From the IMG/VR virus record IMGVR_UViG_3300030328_004553, positions 1 to 25,784 of that record: DNA of 25,784 bases; one strand, given 5' to 3'. A program made the position numbers and the translations under genes. Under the pieces are notes generated by a model. The model was not told the origin of the DNA. It ran no database searches and saw nothing but the letters and a program-made list of their open reading frames with translations. Of this stretch, positions 1 to 9,090 are shown in pieces; the stretch's first letter is position 1; every line of letters starts with the position of its first letter. The stretch is from a virus.

Positions 1-1166
1 CCACGAATTCTAAGATCACCACCTGTCTCACTATTTTTCAGGAAGGTGTGAGTACCTCCATGCCATATCTGAAAATCATCATTATCTCCAAATACTAATC
101 GAGTAGCATTAAATAAAGTTAAATCACTTGTATCGTAATTCCATCTTGCATTGGTATTATTACCAGTAAATTTTACATTCTCATTAAAGGTAGTAATACC
201 AGCAACGCTTAAGTCACCACGTAGAGTAGAAATACCAGTTACATCTAAATTTCTAGTGGTAACATCTTCACCAATCTTACCCTCACCACCAGTATATAAA
301 TCACCACTTACATACAAATCTCCAGTGATCGTAGCACCATAACCAACAATCTCTAATCTCTTACCAGGAGAGGCACCTCCCCAATAAAAATCTATACCCG
401 CAGTAGTATCAAATACAGCACTATTTGTACTCAGGGTTGAATTTTCAAGAGATATGTTACCAGCACCTATTAATCTAAGATTACCCGCACCTGCATCAGC
501 AATATAACTGTCACTTGAATCGTGATATATTTGTAAATCTGATGAATCTCCCAATAATATTTTATTATTATCTCCAAATATTGCAGAAGAACCAAAACTT
601 ACAGGACTAGAAAATGTAGATACTCCTGTGGCATTTATTAGACCAAAAGTAGAAATACCAACTACATTTAAGGTAGCTGCCGATGAAATACCAAGAGTTG
701 AAATACCAGTTATATTAAGATTTCTACCATTAACTTCATCATATGTAATATCATCCTTAACATATAAATCACCACCAACATATAAATCTCCACCAGTGGT
801 GGTAATTCCTCCATTAGCAGCGAGAGTTGTAATTCCACTAGATCTTAAATTTCTAGTATCAATATCCGTACCAAAAATAGTATCTCCAACTTGAAGAGTA
901 CCACCAATAGTAACATTACCTGCAACGTATTGATTACTGAGAAAAGTAGCTACACCAACGAAAGTCGATAAACCTGTAACACGAAAAGTATCAGAAACCC
1001 GAAGAGATTGTAAGGTAGAAATACCTGATACATCTAATTGGGTTACTGATGCAATTCCACCAATAACATTGGTCGCAGTATCGGCAAACAGAGCATTACC
1101 ACCAGAAGCACTAGAAAGTACTTTTATTGCATTCTGGGCACCTACTCTTACCTTTATATCTGCCAT
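1..1166 (-). CDS. GIST-repeat tail fibre-like virion protein (N-terminal part, cut by window edge)
   Basis: An open frame of 388 complete codons runs from ATG (1166-1164) off the left edge with no stop. The protein begins MADIKVRVGAQNAIKVL and then carries about nine copies of a short motif [V/I/S]-x-G-[I/V/L]-[S/T/A]-T-[F/L], for example VSGISTL, VTGLSTF, VVGISTF and VAGITTF. Two longer units (GDLYV-x-GDLY ... RNL-x-x-TGISTL) sit at about residues 126-158 and 282-315. Two copies of an FGD-x-(N/D)-D-L-Q-I-x-H type motif occur (LGDSSDLQIYHD and FGDNDDFQIWHG). Proteins with these repeats are common, variable tail-fibre or virion proteins in marine T4-like phages, and the repeats are probably short beta turns in a trimeric fibre. 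The start overlaps the stop of the upstream gene (TAATG) and is served by a good Shine-Dalgarno at 1177-1182. The receptor-binding or chaperone C-terminus lies outside the window, so the exact role is inferred. Confidence 0.8.
   Translation of the reverse strand, partial: MADIKVRVGAQNAIKVLSSASGGNALFADTATNVIGGIASVTQLDVSGISTLQSLRVSDTFRVTGLSTFVGVATFLSNQYVAGNVTIGGTLQVGDTIFGTDIDTRNLRSSGITTLAANGGITTTGGDLYVGGDLYVKDDITYDEVNGRNLNITGISTLGISSAATLNVVGISTFGLINATGVSTFSSPVSFGSSAIFGDNNKILLGDSSDLQIYHDSSDSYIADAGAGNLRLIGAGNISLENSTLSTNSAVFDTTAGIDFYWGGASPGKRLEIVGYGATITGDLYVSGDLYTGGEGKIGEDVTTRNLDVTGISTLRGDLSVAGITTFNENVKFTGNNTNARWNYDTSDLTLFNATRLVFGDNDDFQIWHGGTHTFLKNSETGGDLRIR
222..323 (-). repeat. fibre repeat unit, copy 2
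   Basis: This 34-codon unit of the fibre gene encodes GDLYVSGDLYTGG, a short acidic linker, then RNLDVTGISTL. It matches copy 1 at 693-791 in layout and in most key residues (GDLY-x-x-GDLY, RNL, TGISTL). It is an in-frame internal duplication of the coding sequence, not a mobile repeat. Confidence 0.7.
693..791 (-). repeat. fibre repeat unit, copy 1
   Basis: This 33-codon unit encodes GDLYVGGDLYVKDD, a linker, then RNLNITGISTL. It pairs with 222-323. A shorter third relative of its second half (TRNL-x-SSGITTL) lies just upstream in the same gene, around 825-870. Confidence 0.7.
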
Positions 1167-1507
1167 TATCGTGTTACCCCTTCCCTTACAAGAACCATTC
1201 CTTCAACAACTGTTTCCGTTATGGAACCTTTGGTAATTAAGATATTATAAACCTGCCTTCCTGCTGGTAATTCAGCAGTCTGAGCAGCAGTCAACCCTAT
1301 TTCTATTACTCCTGCTGTAGGAGGACTCGCAATAGTAGCAGTAAAAGTAGTTGCTTTAGAACTTCCAGCCCATTTTCTCATTTGAGAACTGGCACTATAA
1401 CCTGTCAAATCCAATGCAGAATTGGTATTGGTAGCTTCTAAATTAAATGTTTGTGTAAAAGTACTTCCCGTATTGATTACAAGATTACTAACATATACGG
1501 CCGCCAT
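1166..1507 (-). CDS. small conserved virion-associated protein, probable beta-sandwich (113 aa)
   Basis: The protein is 113 residues long with no signal peptide or membrane segment. It reads as alternating beta strands. A start such as VINTGSTFTQTFNL is followed by LDLTGYSASSQMRK, a G-x-I-x-I-x-L-T strand with A-A-Q-T (residues about 66-77), LPAGRQVYNILI and a closing VVEGMVLVREGVTR. This layout (LDLTGY-type strand, PAG turn, then a Y-x-I-x-I strand) resembles small proteins next to tail fibres in marine phages and the N-terminal beta domain of phage baseplate/upper-baseplate adaptor proteins. The adaptor comparison is inference from pattern only. Its own late promoter lies at 1533-1540, and its TAA overlaps the fibre start (TAATG), so the two are probably translated together. 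A structural or adaptor role at the fibre base is likely but unproven. Confidence 0.7.
   Translation of the reverse strand: MAAVYVSNLVINTGSTFTQTFNLEATNTNSALDLTGYSASSQMRKWAGSSKATTFTATIASPPTAGVIEIGLTAAQTAELPAGRQVYNILITKGSITETVVEGMVLVREGVTR
1177..1182 (-). promoter_or_regulatory. strong Shine-Dalgarno for the fibre gene
   Basis: AAGGGG lies 10 nt before the ATG at 1166, inside the last codons of the 113-residue gene, in a purine run AAGGGAAGGGG. It is the clearest ribosome binding site in the window; the other start codons have weak or no such signal. It supports ATG 1166 as the fibre start. Confidence 0.7.
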
Positions 1508-1531
1508 ATAGTCTCACAAGAACCTTATTAG

Positions 1532-1735
1532 TTATTTATATTTCGATTCAACAAGCTCTTTTAAAAGACCTTTTAATTCATCAATTTCCTCTTTCATTTT
1601 TTTGATTTCATTTTTTTCATTCTCTATTGAGGCAATTGTATTTAATCTGGAACGATATCCAGAAGTATCTGTATTAATGATAGCTCCTGTTTCTTCATCC
1701 CGATATAAATGAGAATATCCTTTAACTTTAATCAT
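1532..1735 (-). CDS. small coiled-coil protein conserved in T4-like marine phages (67 aa)
   Basis: The N-terminal half contains MIKVKGYSHLYRDEETGAII, whose HLYRD-x-x-T-G-A-I-I segment I recognise as typical of small hypothetical proteins of T4-like cyanophages. Residues about 35-65 form a charged heptad pattern (I, I, M, I, L, L, L at core positions; E/K elsewhere), so a coiled coil, probably oligomeric, is expected. The start overlaps the stop of the 2450-residue gene as ATGA, which implies translational coupling, and the upstream sequence has no good Shine-Dalgarno. A structural or assembly role next to the large baseplate protein is plausible. The function is not known. Confidence 0.75.
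   Translation of the reverse strand: MIKVKGYSHLYRDEETGAIINTDTSGYRSRLNTIASIENEKNEIKKMKEEIDELKGLLKELVESKYK
1533..1540 (-). promoter_or_regulatory. T4-type late promoter box (TATAAATA) for the 113-aa and fibre genes
   Basis: An exact TATAAATA on the minus strand ends 25 nt before the ATG at 1507. T4-like phages use this box with a phage sigma-like factor (gp55) and the sliding clamp (gp45). It lies inside the last codons (TAT AAA TAA) of the 67-residue gene. With initiation about 6 nt downstream, as in T4, the leader would be about 20 nt and contain AAGG. Confidence 0.75.
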
Positions 1736-4700
1736 CTAACTGCAATTGCACGAAGATCTCTAATTTTAGGAACATCTGCTTGATTAGTTCCTGCCATTAT
1801 TATTTTAATAGAATATCCTATAAATTCACCTAAATTATTTGCAGTAAACTGATATTCTAAGTATTGTTCATCCAGACTTGCAGGAACAAAAGAATCGGGT
1901 TTACCATCATTCTTAGATGGATCAATTACCAAATCTCCAAATCCATCACCAGTAGAATCCGTCATATTATCATAACCAGGGAATAATTCGAATTCTTCTG
2001 AAGTTTCACTTATATCACTAGTTCTTCTTAAAGAATAGAGAACTCTAATATCTGATGAAGAACCTCTATATGCTGTAAAAATAACTTTTAAAGAATCTGC
2101 TGGTTTATCTAGGGAAATAGGACTGGAAACATAAATTGCACTATTAGGATCAAAATTAGGTGAATTGACAGAAGCACTCTTACTATAATCAGAAACTGGA
2201 TTGTTTATCCTATTTGATCTAAATTCAGTAAATGCAATATCTGTAAAAATGATTGGAGATACGTTCTCATGACCACTTGCCAGTGTAATTGCTGTTGTAA
2301 ATGATTTATTCCTTTCAATATTTGTCAAATATGTAGTTTCATTTATCTTAGAGCAAACAAGTCTAGGAGTAGTAAAAGTATTTAATGTATTTAACTGAAC
2401 AGGAGAATAACCTTGATCTATAAATGATGTTTCTGTTCCATCAACACTAGTTCCACTTACAGTTCTAACCGATGCAGTAGCCCCAGTTAATAATGATGGA
2501 GTGAAGACATTATAACTAGGAACTATAGCATCATATTGGATGTTTCTAGTACCATTTGCATTAGATCCACCATAGAATCCTTCACTCTCAAATGATAACG
2601 CTGGTATGTTATCTGATAATTCATCAACATCTCTATTTCTTCCCATAGTGGCCGCAAAACCCACATAATAACTATCCAAATCAATACCAAAAGACTTAAT
2701 ATTATGTTGAGTGTTTATTCTTCGAAGAGAAACACCATTAAGTTCATATTTCTCAACTCTTGTATTAGTATTGTAAGGGATAGATAATGTTGAATCTACT
2801 CCTCTAGTAATAGATTCCAAAATTCCTGCACCCACTGATTCATATCCAATAATTTCCCCACCAATTCTTGCATATCCAGTATTAGCAGCTCCTACAGGAA
2901 TACCCTCAAAGGTATTAAAGTCAGGGCTCGTTGTAGATGCAACACTAATTGTAAGATCTGCAGTTGCGAAATCAGTATTAAGAGCAGTTGTATCTAAATT
3001 GCTCTTAATATTATCTAATACAACAACATTTTGACTGGAATGCATTCCATGATCAAATTCATTTACTTTAATAAATGTTCCATCATTAGGATTAGAATCT
3101 ACAATTAAACTAGTAAGAAGTTTTTGATTAGTATTTTGAATAGCACCCGCATCATCATAATATCTTAAATCTTCATTAAATTTAAATCCACCATTCGCAC
3201 TTGTTCCTTGTATACCAGAAAGATATAATGTATCCACCCCACCATTATCACTAATTCTTATTAATGCACCCTCACCAATATTTCCACTCATATCAGATGT
3301 AGTAAGGCCTACAATATCACCGCCAGTATATCCTGTTCCCACCTTTGCAGTTCCAAATCCAGTAATTGAACCATTAGCATCAACTGTAATATTAGCCAAT
3401 TTATATCCTGAACCTTTACCTACTACATTAAAGGTATTAACAATTCCTGTTGTAGCCTCGTAACCAAAACCACCTGTAACAATCCCACTGGCACCTGAAA
3501 CTGAACATCCAGTACCCACAACATATGCAAAAACACCATCATTACTATGACCAAGAATTTTTCTTCCTGGAGTAAATGTAGTAATACCACTATTACCTGT
3601 TATTAAAGTTGTAATACCTATTTGTCCTGTTTTAGGAAGAGTAAGTATTGCATTATCTTCTAATGTAGGTACATATCCATTACTTTGATTTAAGGTAGGA
3701 TTTGCAAAATATGCAGTTCCACTACTAGAAGTAAAGTTTGCTTTATATAACTTAAACTTTAAATCTTCTGTTTGAGATGGTGTCCAAATAGATCCATTTT
3801 GAGATTTAAATAAACTACCTAGAGCCCACTGTTGATTATACTGTATAGCAGATACGTTAGGAAGACTTTGAATATTAACAGCATCTTCACCCATCCTAGC
3901 AATCCATACATCGTAAGCATTGCTTGTTGGTGCAAGAAGAACAATAGCATATTCTCTTCCTGGTGCTAGATAGATAGGTTCAGGAAACTTAACATTGGTA
4001 GCTACAGACCCATCAGTTGAAGTATTAATATCTTCAGATGGTACAACCACAGGTGTTCCCAATAATACTCTAGTAGGAGTACCTAATTGAACTGTTCTAA
4101 TTTGTACTGTTACACTACTATTTCCAGCAACTCCATTTGCATTTTGATCTCTATTCCCAAAGAATAAATCAACAGAAGTTATAACAACTCCATTGTCATC
4201 TCCTTCCACTCCTGCGGATCCTGGTGCTTCAATATTACCACCAACAGTAAATGATTGAGCTAATGGGTCATCATGTGGAGCTGGTGGAATTAGTTCACGA
4301 GAATTAGTTGTTATTGTAGTATTAACAGTTTGTATCTGCCTAACAATAAATGTTCCTCGTGATTCATAATCTGCTTGAGCAGCTGAAATTATTTGACTAC
4401 CTCTTAAAGGTGTACTATTATTAGCATCACTACTAAGTCTATAAACTTTTCTTCCAGTTTCAATTCTCACTGTAGGTGCAGGATCGGCATATGGATCTTG
4501 TAAGAAGAATGAACCAATTACATCCCCATAACGATCTGATTTTAATCTCACCTCTTTAACATACGCAACTGCTCCATCCTCTTGACCAACCAATCTCATT
4601 CCCTGAGTGACATATCCACTATATAATCCTTGTGCTTCATTAGAAAGGGCTAATGTATCTACATTTAATATAGGAGATGAAGAAGTATATTCACTTTGCA

Positions 4701-7700
4701 AAACTTCTTGGGTATATGGATTATCATCAAATACCCTAGTTGGTGCATTAAATGGACCTTCTTTATGATTAGATGCAGCAACTCTAAATGAAATAACCTC
4801 TTCATCATTCAGATAACCTATTACAGTCTCTCCAACCTTAAAGGTACCTACAGAGCCATAGTTTACTAATGTATTATCATCCGCAATTTCTAATAATTTA
4901 GGAATAAAATAAACATCAGAATTACCATCAAAGAACTGATAATATGGTGTTAGTGGTTTTAGATCAGAAGCACTGAATTGAGTGTTTCTGGATCTCATCC
5001 ACTCATCATCACCAGTATTTACTACGATATCATCACTTCTAGTTTGTACTTCAGTAGTAGTAACAATTCTAGTGGGGCGATTATCTCTTCGACGGCCAAA
5101 AATAATACGGAAGAACCAGTTTCTTCTTCTTAAAGGTGGAACGTTATCAACATCCCTTGTTACACTTTCTTCAGTAATACTTTCATCCAATCTTACAGTT
5201 CTTACCCAACTATCGCTTGAAGGTGATAGGGTAACATCACCCCTATAAGAAACTACATGGAAAGGATTAATATTCTCAACTCTTGTTGCATATGATTGTT
5301 CCAACCAATCAACTTCTTCATATTTTAAAGTTACAGCATTTCCAGTCTTTTGTACATTAGGATCTAATAAATCAAAATTAGTACCCATATCATACTCTTC
5401 ATCTATAACATTAGATGCTGGTAAAAGTTGACTTTGGAGACTATTTCTTGCAATAATAGGTCTTATTTCTCTTCTTTCCGTATCAACATCTATAGAAGAG
5501 AAATTATAATTAACAAATTCATCATTAATAAAACTATCAACAAAAAATCCACTCTTAAATCTATTTCTTCCATTAGCATCTTCAATTCTTAAAGCTTCAG
5601 TACTTACTTCAAGAAGTGAAAGTGTAGTAACTTCTTCCAAACTTTCAATACGATCTTCTAAAAGACCAATATCTCTCATCGTATATCTTCTATTATCCGT
5701 TAATGTAATTCTTGCATCCCTTGGATCGTACAAATATGGTGGCAAAATAAGAGTTGCCAATTCCATTGAACTGTTAATATTTACAGGAGGTTGAGGTAGA
5801 GGAGCTGATTGTCCTTTTTGTATTGTTAATAATCCAAATTCATTTAAATAAATTTTATCAATTCTACCAAGATAATAATCATATCCTAATATAGTACTTC
5901 CATTAGGTGATACTAAGAATTTAGGAACTGTATTAAAAGCAGTTGTTCTAGATGCAAAAGCAAATGGTGAAGATGATGTGCCACTAAAAACAGGAACTCT
6001 TGGTCTAAAATCAAGAGTATCAGTTGCCCTTATGCGATCAGGACCAACTAACGGAATATCTTTAGTGTATCTTTCTTTCCCATAACTAAGTACTGTAAAT
6101 ACGTCTCCACTATCATTAGCAGGTACTGTATAATGGTCATAAACAATTAACAATCTTTTAGAAGGAATAGATGAACTACTCTTTCTAACTATTCTTGAAT
6201 AATCATAATATTGATCTCTTTGACCCTTATCCAAAGTAAATGATTTCGAAATATTTTGATATCTTGCATCTGTATCGGATGTATTAATACCATCAAGATT
6301 TGTTGTAATATTAGATTCTTTAAATACTACAGTCTCTAAATTCGTAAATACTTTATCATTTAGATATACAATACCTAATTTATTAGATCCACCTGAAGAT
6401 GGACTAGATGCATTATTTGTGACCACTCTTGCAATAGCATGAGAAGATTGGCCTACAATATTCTCCCCAATAATTGCATTAGTTGCAACATTAGCAGTTG
6501 CATTAAATGAAAGCGTATCAAATGTAGGTTGACTACCATTAACAGATTCATAAACTGCTAACACTCTTACAACATCAGGTACATTTAAAGATATTTCTTC
6601 ATCTTGAACTCTTAAACCATAAGCAAGTGTATTAGTAATTAATCCATCTTGAATACCAGTAGTAATACCAGATTGTGGTAATTTGGATAGAGTTACATCA
6701 AGTAATTTACTTCTTTCATAATTTTTTATTTTACTCTGAATACCTTGTTTCTTTGCTGTAACATTAATAAGAGTTCCTGCAGTATCATCTTCCAATCCAG
6801 TAAATGATGCCTTAAATCCTCCACTATTTAAATCCTTATAACTATCCGAACTTACTGTACCAACTCCATTTGAAGCAGTTCCATAATGTATAGAAAATCT
6901 ACTTACACCATAAGAATCAAAAAATGCTGTTGAAATTCCAGCTCCACTTCCATCTTTTAGATCATCAATAGTTACAGTGGCAGCTGCTCCAACTACCTTT
7001 TGACCTGTTATTTGAGCTGAAATACTAAGAGATGAAGATGCAAGATCTACAGAAGATATATTAGGATCAGGTAATACTTCATATAAAGGTCCTGTATCAC
7101 TTTTATTCCATATTTGTGCTATTCTTAAACTAGTCTCAACACGATTAGAACTAGAAGCAGTTCCATCATAAACTCCAGCAACACCACCAGAATCAGTCAT
7201 ATTACTAATTGTAAATGATCTTGAATCAGGAGAAATAGCTGTAATCTTATTGTAAATAGGAACCTCTCCACTAGTAGGTTTAGGATATGAAATAATATCC
7301 CCAACCTTAATACCACTAAAGGGTATAGAACTACCACTTGTTACTGTAGTTCCATTTATATTACAAACATTAATTCCAAGTAATGGTATTGGAATCAAAG
7401 ATGAATCTGCAGTAAAATCTTGAAGATATGGTGCAACTGCGGCTTGTTTTACCGATCTAATATCATTTGCACTATAGTTAATTGTTGCTTGAATTGTTCT
7501 TACAGGACTTGTAGATCCATTAATACTAATTTGCTCTCCTACAAGAAATTCACCTGAAGTTTGAGTCAAATAAACATCACTAGCACCACTACCCGCCGCA
7601 GTAGTATATCCTGTAGCATTGCTACTCAATCCTCTAATAATTGCAGTTGCTGGTAATTCTGTAGCACTAACAGCAGTGGTTAGAGTAAGTTTAGTATATG

Positions 7701-9084
7701 TATTGACATCATAAAGATAAAGATTCCATTCACTAGAGGGACCTGTATATGAAGAATCTTTTGGATTGAAGGAATATAATCTTGCCTCACCAATTAGTGT
7801 ACCAGCAACAGCTCCAGTATTATCTAATAGATCATCATATAAATTAATAACCTTTCTATATTGAGGTTGACCAAAAACATTATTAACTACTATACGATTC
7901 CCCATTTCAAAATTAACACTAGATGCATCTATAGTTCTAGTATCTCTAGGTTTATCAGCATCTAAAATAGTTAAAGAATCAGTATTTACAGAATAACCAT
8001 TAACATAAGCTTCTCCACCAGAAACCTTCACACACATTAAATCATCAGAAGGTGTATTTCCTTGTTCTGTCTTTTCTCCACTAAAATATATTCCCCCATT
8101 TCCTAATCTATTATTTAAAGAATTAGCTACAGATATACTAAAAGGATTTATAGCATAATTTCCAGATTCTTCATACGTTCTTTCTGCCAAATAATCTCTA
8201 ATTAAATTATAATCTGTTTTAGTTTTAACTTTTCTAATTTGACCCTTATTTACTCTTAGAATTTCAAAGAAATCTTGATCATTTTTATCGTCTAATAATT
8301 TCTTAGTAAGAGTTAAAGTGATTTTTAATCTATCTGCACCAGGTGCTGCAAAATTTGTAAACCCAGACGCATTATCATAAAGTGAAGGATCGTCTTTTGC
8401 ACTAATTATTTGCTCATCAATTTTTAATCCTACTCTATAAGAAGGAGTATTAGTATAATAATCTAAAATAAGTGTCTGACTACTAACGTTTACAAAAGTT
8501 CCTCTAATAAAATAAACACCTTCAGATACAAATGCAGCAGAACCTACAGCAGTTGCATTAGTCGATATTAAAGTTGCAACTCCAGATCCTGCATTAATAG
8601 TTGTATTACCATAAACAATATTTTCTTGAGTAAGTAATTCTTCACCATCAATAAAAGTAAGTAGACTAGAATCTGTAGAACCACTATTTAAATATTTTAC
8701 ATAAATTGTTAAATTTTCTACATCATTTCCATCTGGTAATACCACATAATCTACAGAAGCAGTAACACCAGAACTTTGTCCTTCTATAATTTTACCTACA
8801 AGGTTATCTACATATAAAGAAATATCAATTCCAAATTGAGTGGAATTTAGTTTTACGGCATAATAAGCATTATCAAAAGTAGGAGCTCCAGGAATTACAA
8901 TAGATCCTTCCTTAAAAATATGACTACCAAATGTCTCTATTTGATTTTGAGCAATAGATTGAAGATTAGTTAGTTCTCTTGCTTGAACTGGAAATCCTGG
9001 TTTAAATAAAACCTTGTAAAAATTATTACTGGGATCAAAGTCATCATAGTAAGGACTTATATTTAAATCTTTTGATTGTGCCAT
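1732..9084 (-). CDS. large DUF4815-type baseplate/virion structural protein (2450 aa), in the gp9/gp10 slot
   Basis: The N-terminus (YYDDFDPSNNFYKVLFKPG, then QARELTNLQS, residues about 12-45) matches the DUF4815 pattern of phage virion proteins. The middle contains a basic stretch (RRRNWFF ... FGRRRDNRPTR, about 1319-1340), then a block ending in LKPLTPYYQFFDG. A DPLAQSF motif at 1606-1612 precedes a Jelly-roll-like segment (VTVQIRTVQLG, LAPGREYAIVLLAP). Between about residues 1885 and 1940 are G-S-G-Y type repeats, then an HGMHSSQNVVVL module and an EIIGYES ... ITRGVDST module. The C-terminus carries an Asp-rich loop (DSTGDGFGDL, from about 2376) that could bind calcium. It follows gp8, where T4 has genes 9 and 10, which suggests it is a large wedge-attached or peripheral baseplate protein; this is inference from position. 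The 6-nt gap after gp8 implies co-transcription. It is far larger than T4 gp10 (602 aa). Confidence 0.85.
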   Translation of the reverse strand: MAQSKDLNISPYYDDFDPSNNFYKVLFKPGFPVQARELTNLQSIAQNQIETFGSHIFKEGSIVIPGAPTFDNAYYAVKLNSTQFGIDISLYVDNLVGKIIEGQSSGVTASVDYVVLPDGNDVENLTIYVKYLNSGSTDSSLLTFIDGEELLTQENIVYGNTTINAGSGVATLISTNATAVGSAAFVSEGVYFIRGTFVNVSSQTLILDYYTNTPSYRVGLKIDEQIISAKDDPSLYDNASGFTNFAAPGADRLKITLTLTKKLLDDKNDQDFFEILRVNKGQIRKVKTKTDYNLIRDYLAERTYEESGNYAINPFSISVANSLNNRLGNGGIYFSGEKTEQGNTPSDDLMCVKVSGGEAYVNGYSVNTDSLTILDADKPRDTRTIDASSVNFEMGNRIVVNNVFGQPQYRKVINLYDDLLDNTGAVAGTLIGEARLYSFNPKDSSYTGPSSEWNLYLYDVNTYTKLTLTTAVSATELPATAIIRGLSSNATGYTTAAGSGASDVYLTQTSGEFLVGEQISINGSTSPVRTIQATINYSANDIRSVKQAAVAPYLQDFTADSSLIPIPLLGINVCNINGTTVTSGSSIPFSGIKVGDIISYPKPTSGEVPIYNKITAISPDSRSFTISNMTDSGGVAGVYDGTASSSNRVETSLRIAQIWNKSDTGPLYEVLPDPNISSVDLASSSLSISAQITGQKVVGAAATVTIDDLKDGSGAGISTAFFDSYGVSRFSIHYGTASNGVGTVSSDSYKDLNSGGFKASFTGLEDDTAGTLINVTAKKQGIQSKIKNYERSKLLDVTLSKLPQSGITTGIQDGLITNTLAYGLRVQDEEISLNVPDVVRVLAVYESVNGSQPTFDTLSFNATANVATNAIIGENIVGQSSHAIARVVTNNASSPSSGGSNKLGIVYLNDKVFTNLETVVFKESNITTNLDGINTSDTDARYQNISKSFTLDKGQRDQYYDYSRIVRKSSSSIPSKRLLIVYDHYTVPANDSGDVFTVLSYGKERYTKDIPLVGPDRIRATDTLDFRPRVPVFSGTSSSPFAFASRTTAFNTVPKFLVSPNGSTILGYDYYLGRIDKIYLNEFGLLTIQKGQSAPLPQPPVNINSSMELATLILPPYLYDPRDARITLTDNRRYTMRDIGLLEDRIESLEEVTTLSLLEVSTEALRIEDANGRNRFKSGFFVDSFINDEFVNYNFSSIDVDTERREIRPIIARNSLQSQLLPASNVIDEEYDMGTNFDLLDPNVQKTGNAVTLKYEEVDWLEQSYATRVENINPFHVVSYRGDVTLSPSSDSWVRTVRLDESITEESVTRDVDNVPPLRRRNWFFRIIFGRRRDNRPTRIVTTTEVQTRSDDIVVNTGDDEWMRSRNTQFSASDLKPLTPYYQFFDGNSDVYFIPKLLEIADDNTLVNYGSVGTFKVGETVIGYLNDEEVISFRVAASNHKEGPFNAPTRVFDDNPYTQEVLQSEYTSSSPILNVDTLALSNEAQGLYSGYVTQGMRLVGQEDGAVAYVKEVRLKSDRYGDVIGSFFLQDPYADPAPTVRIETGRKVYRLSSDANNSTPLRGSQIISAAQADYESRGTFIVRQIQTVNTTITTNSRELIPPAPHDDPLAQSFTVGGNIEAPGSAGVEGDDNGVVITSVDLFFGNRDQNANGVAGNSSVTVQIRTVQLGTPTRVLLGTPVVVPSEDINTSTDGSVATNVKFPEPIYLAPGREYAIVLLAPTSNAYDVWIARMGEDAVNIQSLPNVSAIQYNQQWALGSLFKSQNGSIWTPSQTEDLKFKLYKANFTSSSGTAYFANPTLNQSNGYVPTLEDNAILTLPKTGQIGITTLITGNSGITTFTPGRKILGHSNDGVFAYVVGTGCSVSGASGIVTGGFGYEATTGIVNTFNVVGKGSGYKLANITVDANGSITGFGTAKVGTGYTGGDIVGLTTSDMSGNIGEGALIRISDNGGVDTLYLSGIQGTSANGGFKFNEDLRYYDDAGAIQNTNQKLLTSLIVDSNPNDGTFIKVNEFDHGMHSSQNVVVLDNIKSNLDTTALNTDFATADLTISVASTTSPDFNTFEGIPVGAANTGYARIGGEIIGYESVGAGILESITRGVDSTLSIPYNTNTRVEKYELNGVSLRRINTQHNIKSFGIDLDSYYVGFAATMGRNRDVDELSDNIPALSFESEGFYGGSNANGTRNIQYDAIVPSYNVFTPSLLTGATASVRTVSGTSVDGTETSFIDQGYSPVQLNTLNTFTTPRLVCSKINETTYLTNIERNKSFTTAITLASGHENVSPIIFTDIAFTEFRSNRINNPVSDYSKSASVNSPNFDPNSAIYVSSPISLDKPADSLKVIFTAYRGSSSDIRVLYSLRRTSDISETSEEFELFPGYDNMTDSTGDGFGDLVIDPSKNDGKPDSFVPASLDEQYLEYQFTANNLGEFIGYSIKIIMAGTNQADVPKIRDLRAIAVR

Positions 9085-9090
9085 GTTTCT

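Noticed and set aside
151-894. Plus-strand open frames at 151-342 and 628-894 with repeated Tyr-Lys-Ser-Pro
   Set aside because: These are reverse-complement images of the repeated GDLYV and GISTF codons of the fibre gene, which is open through the whole region on the minus strand.
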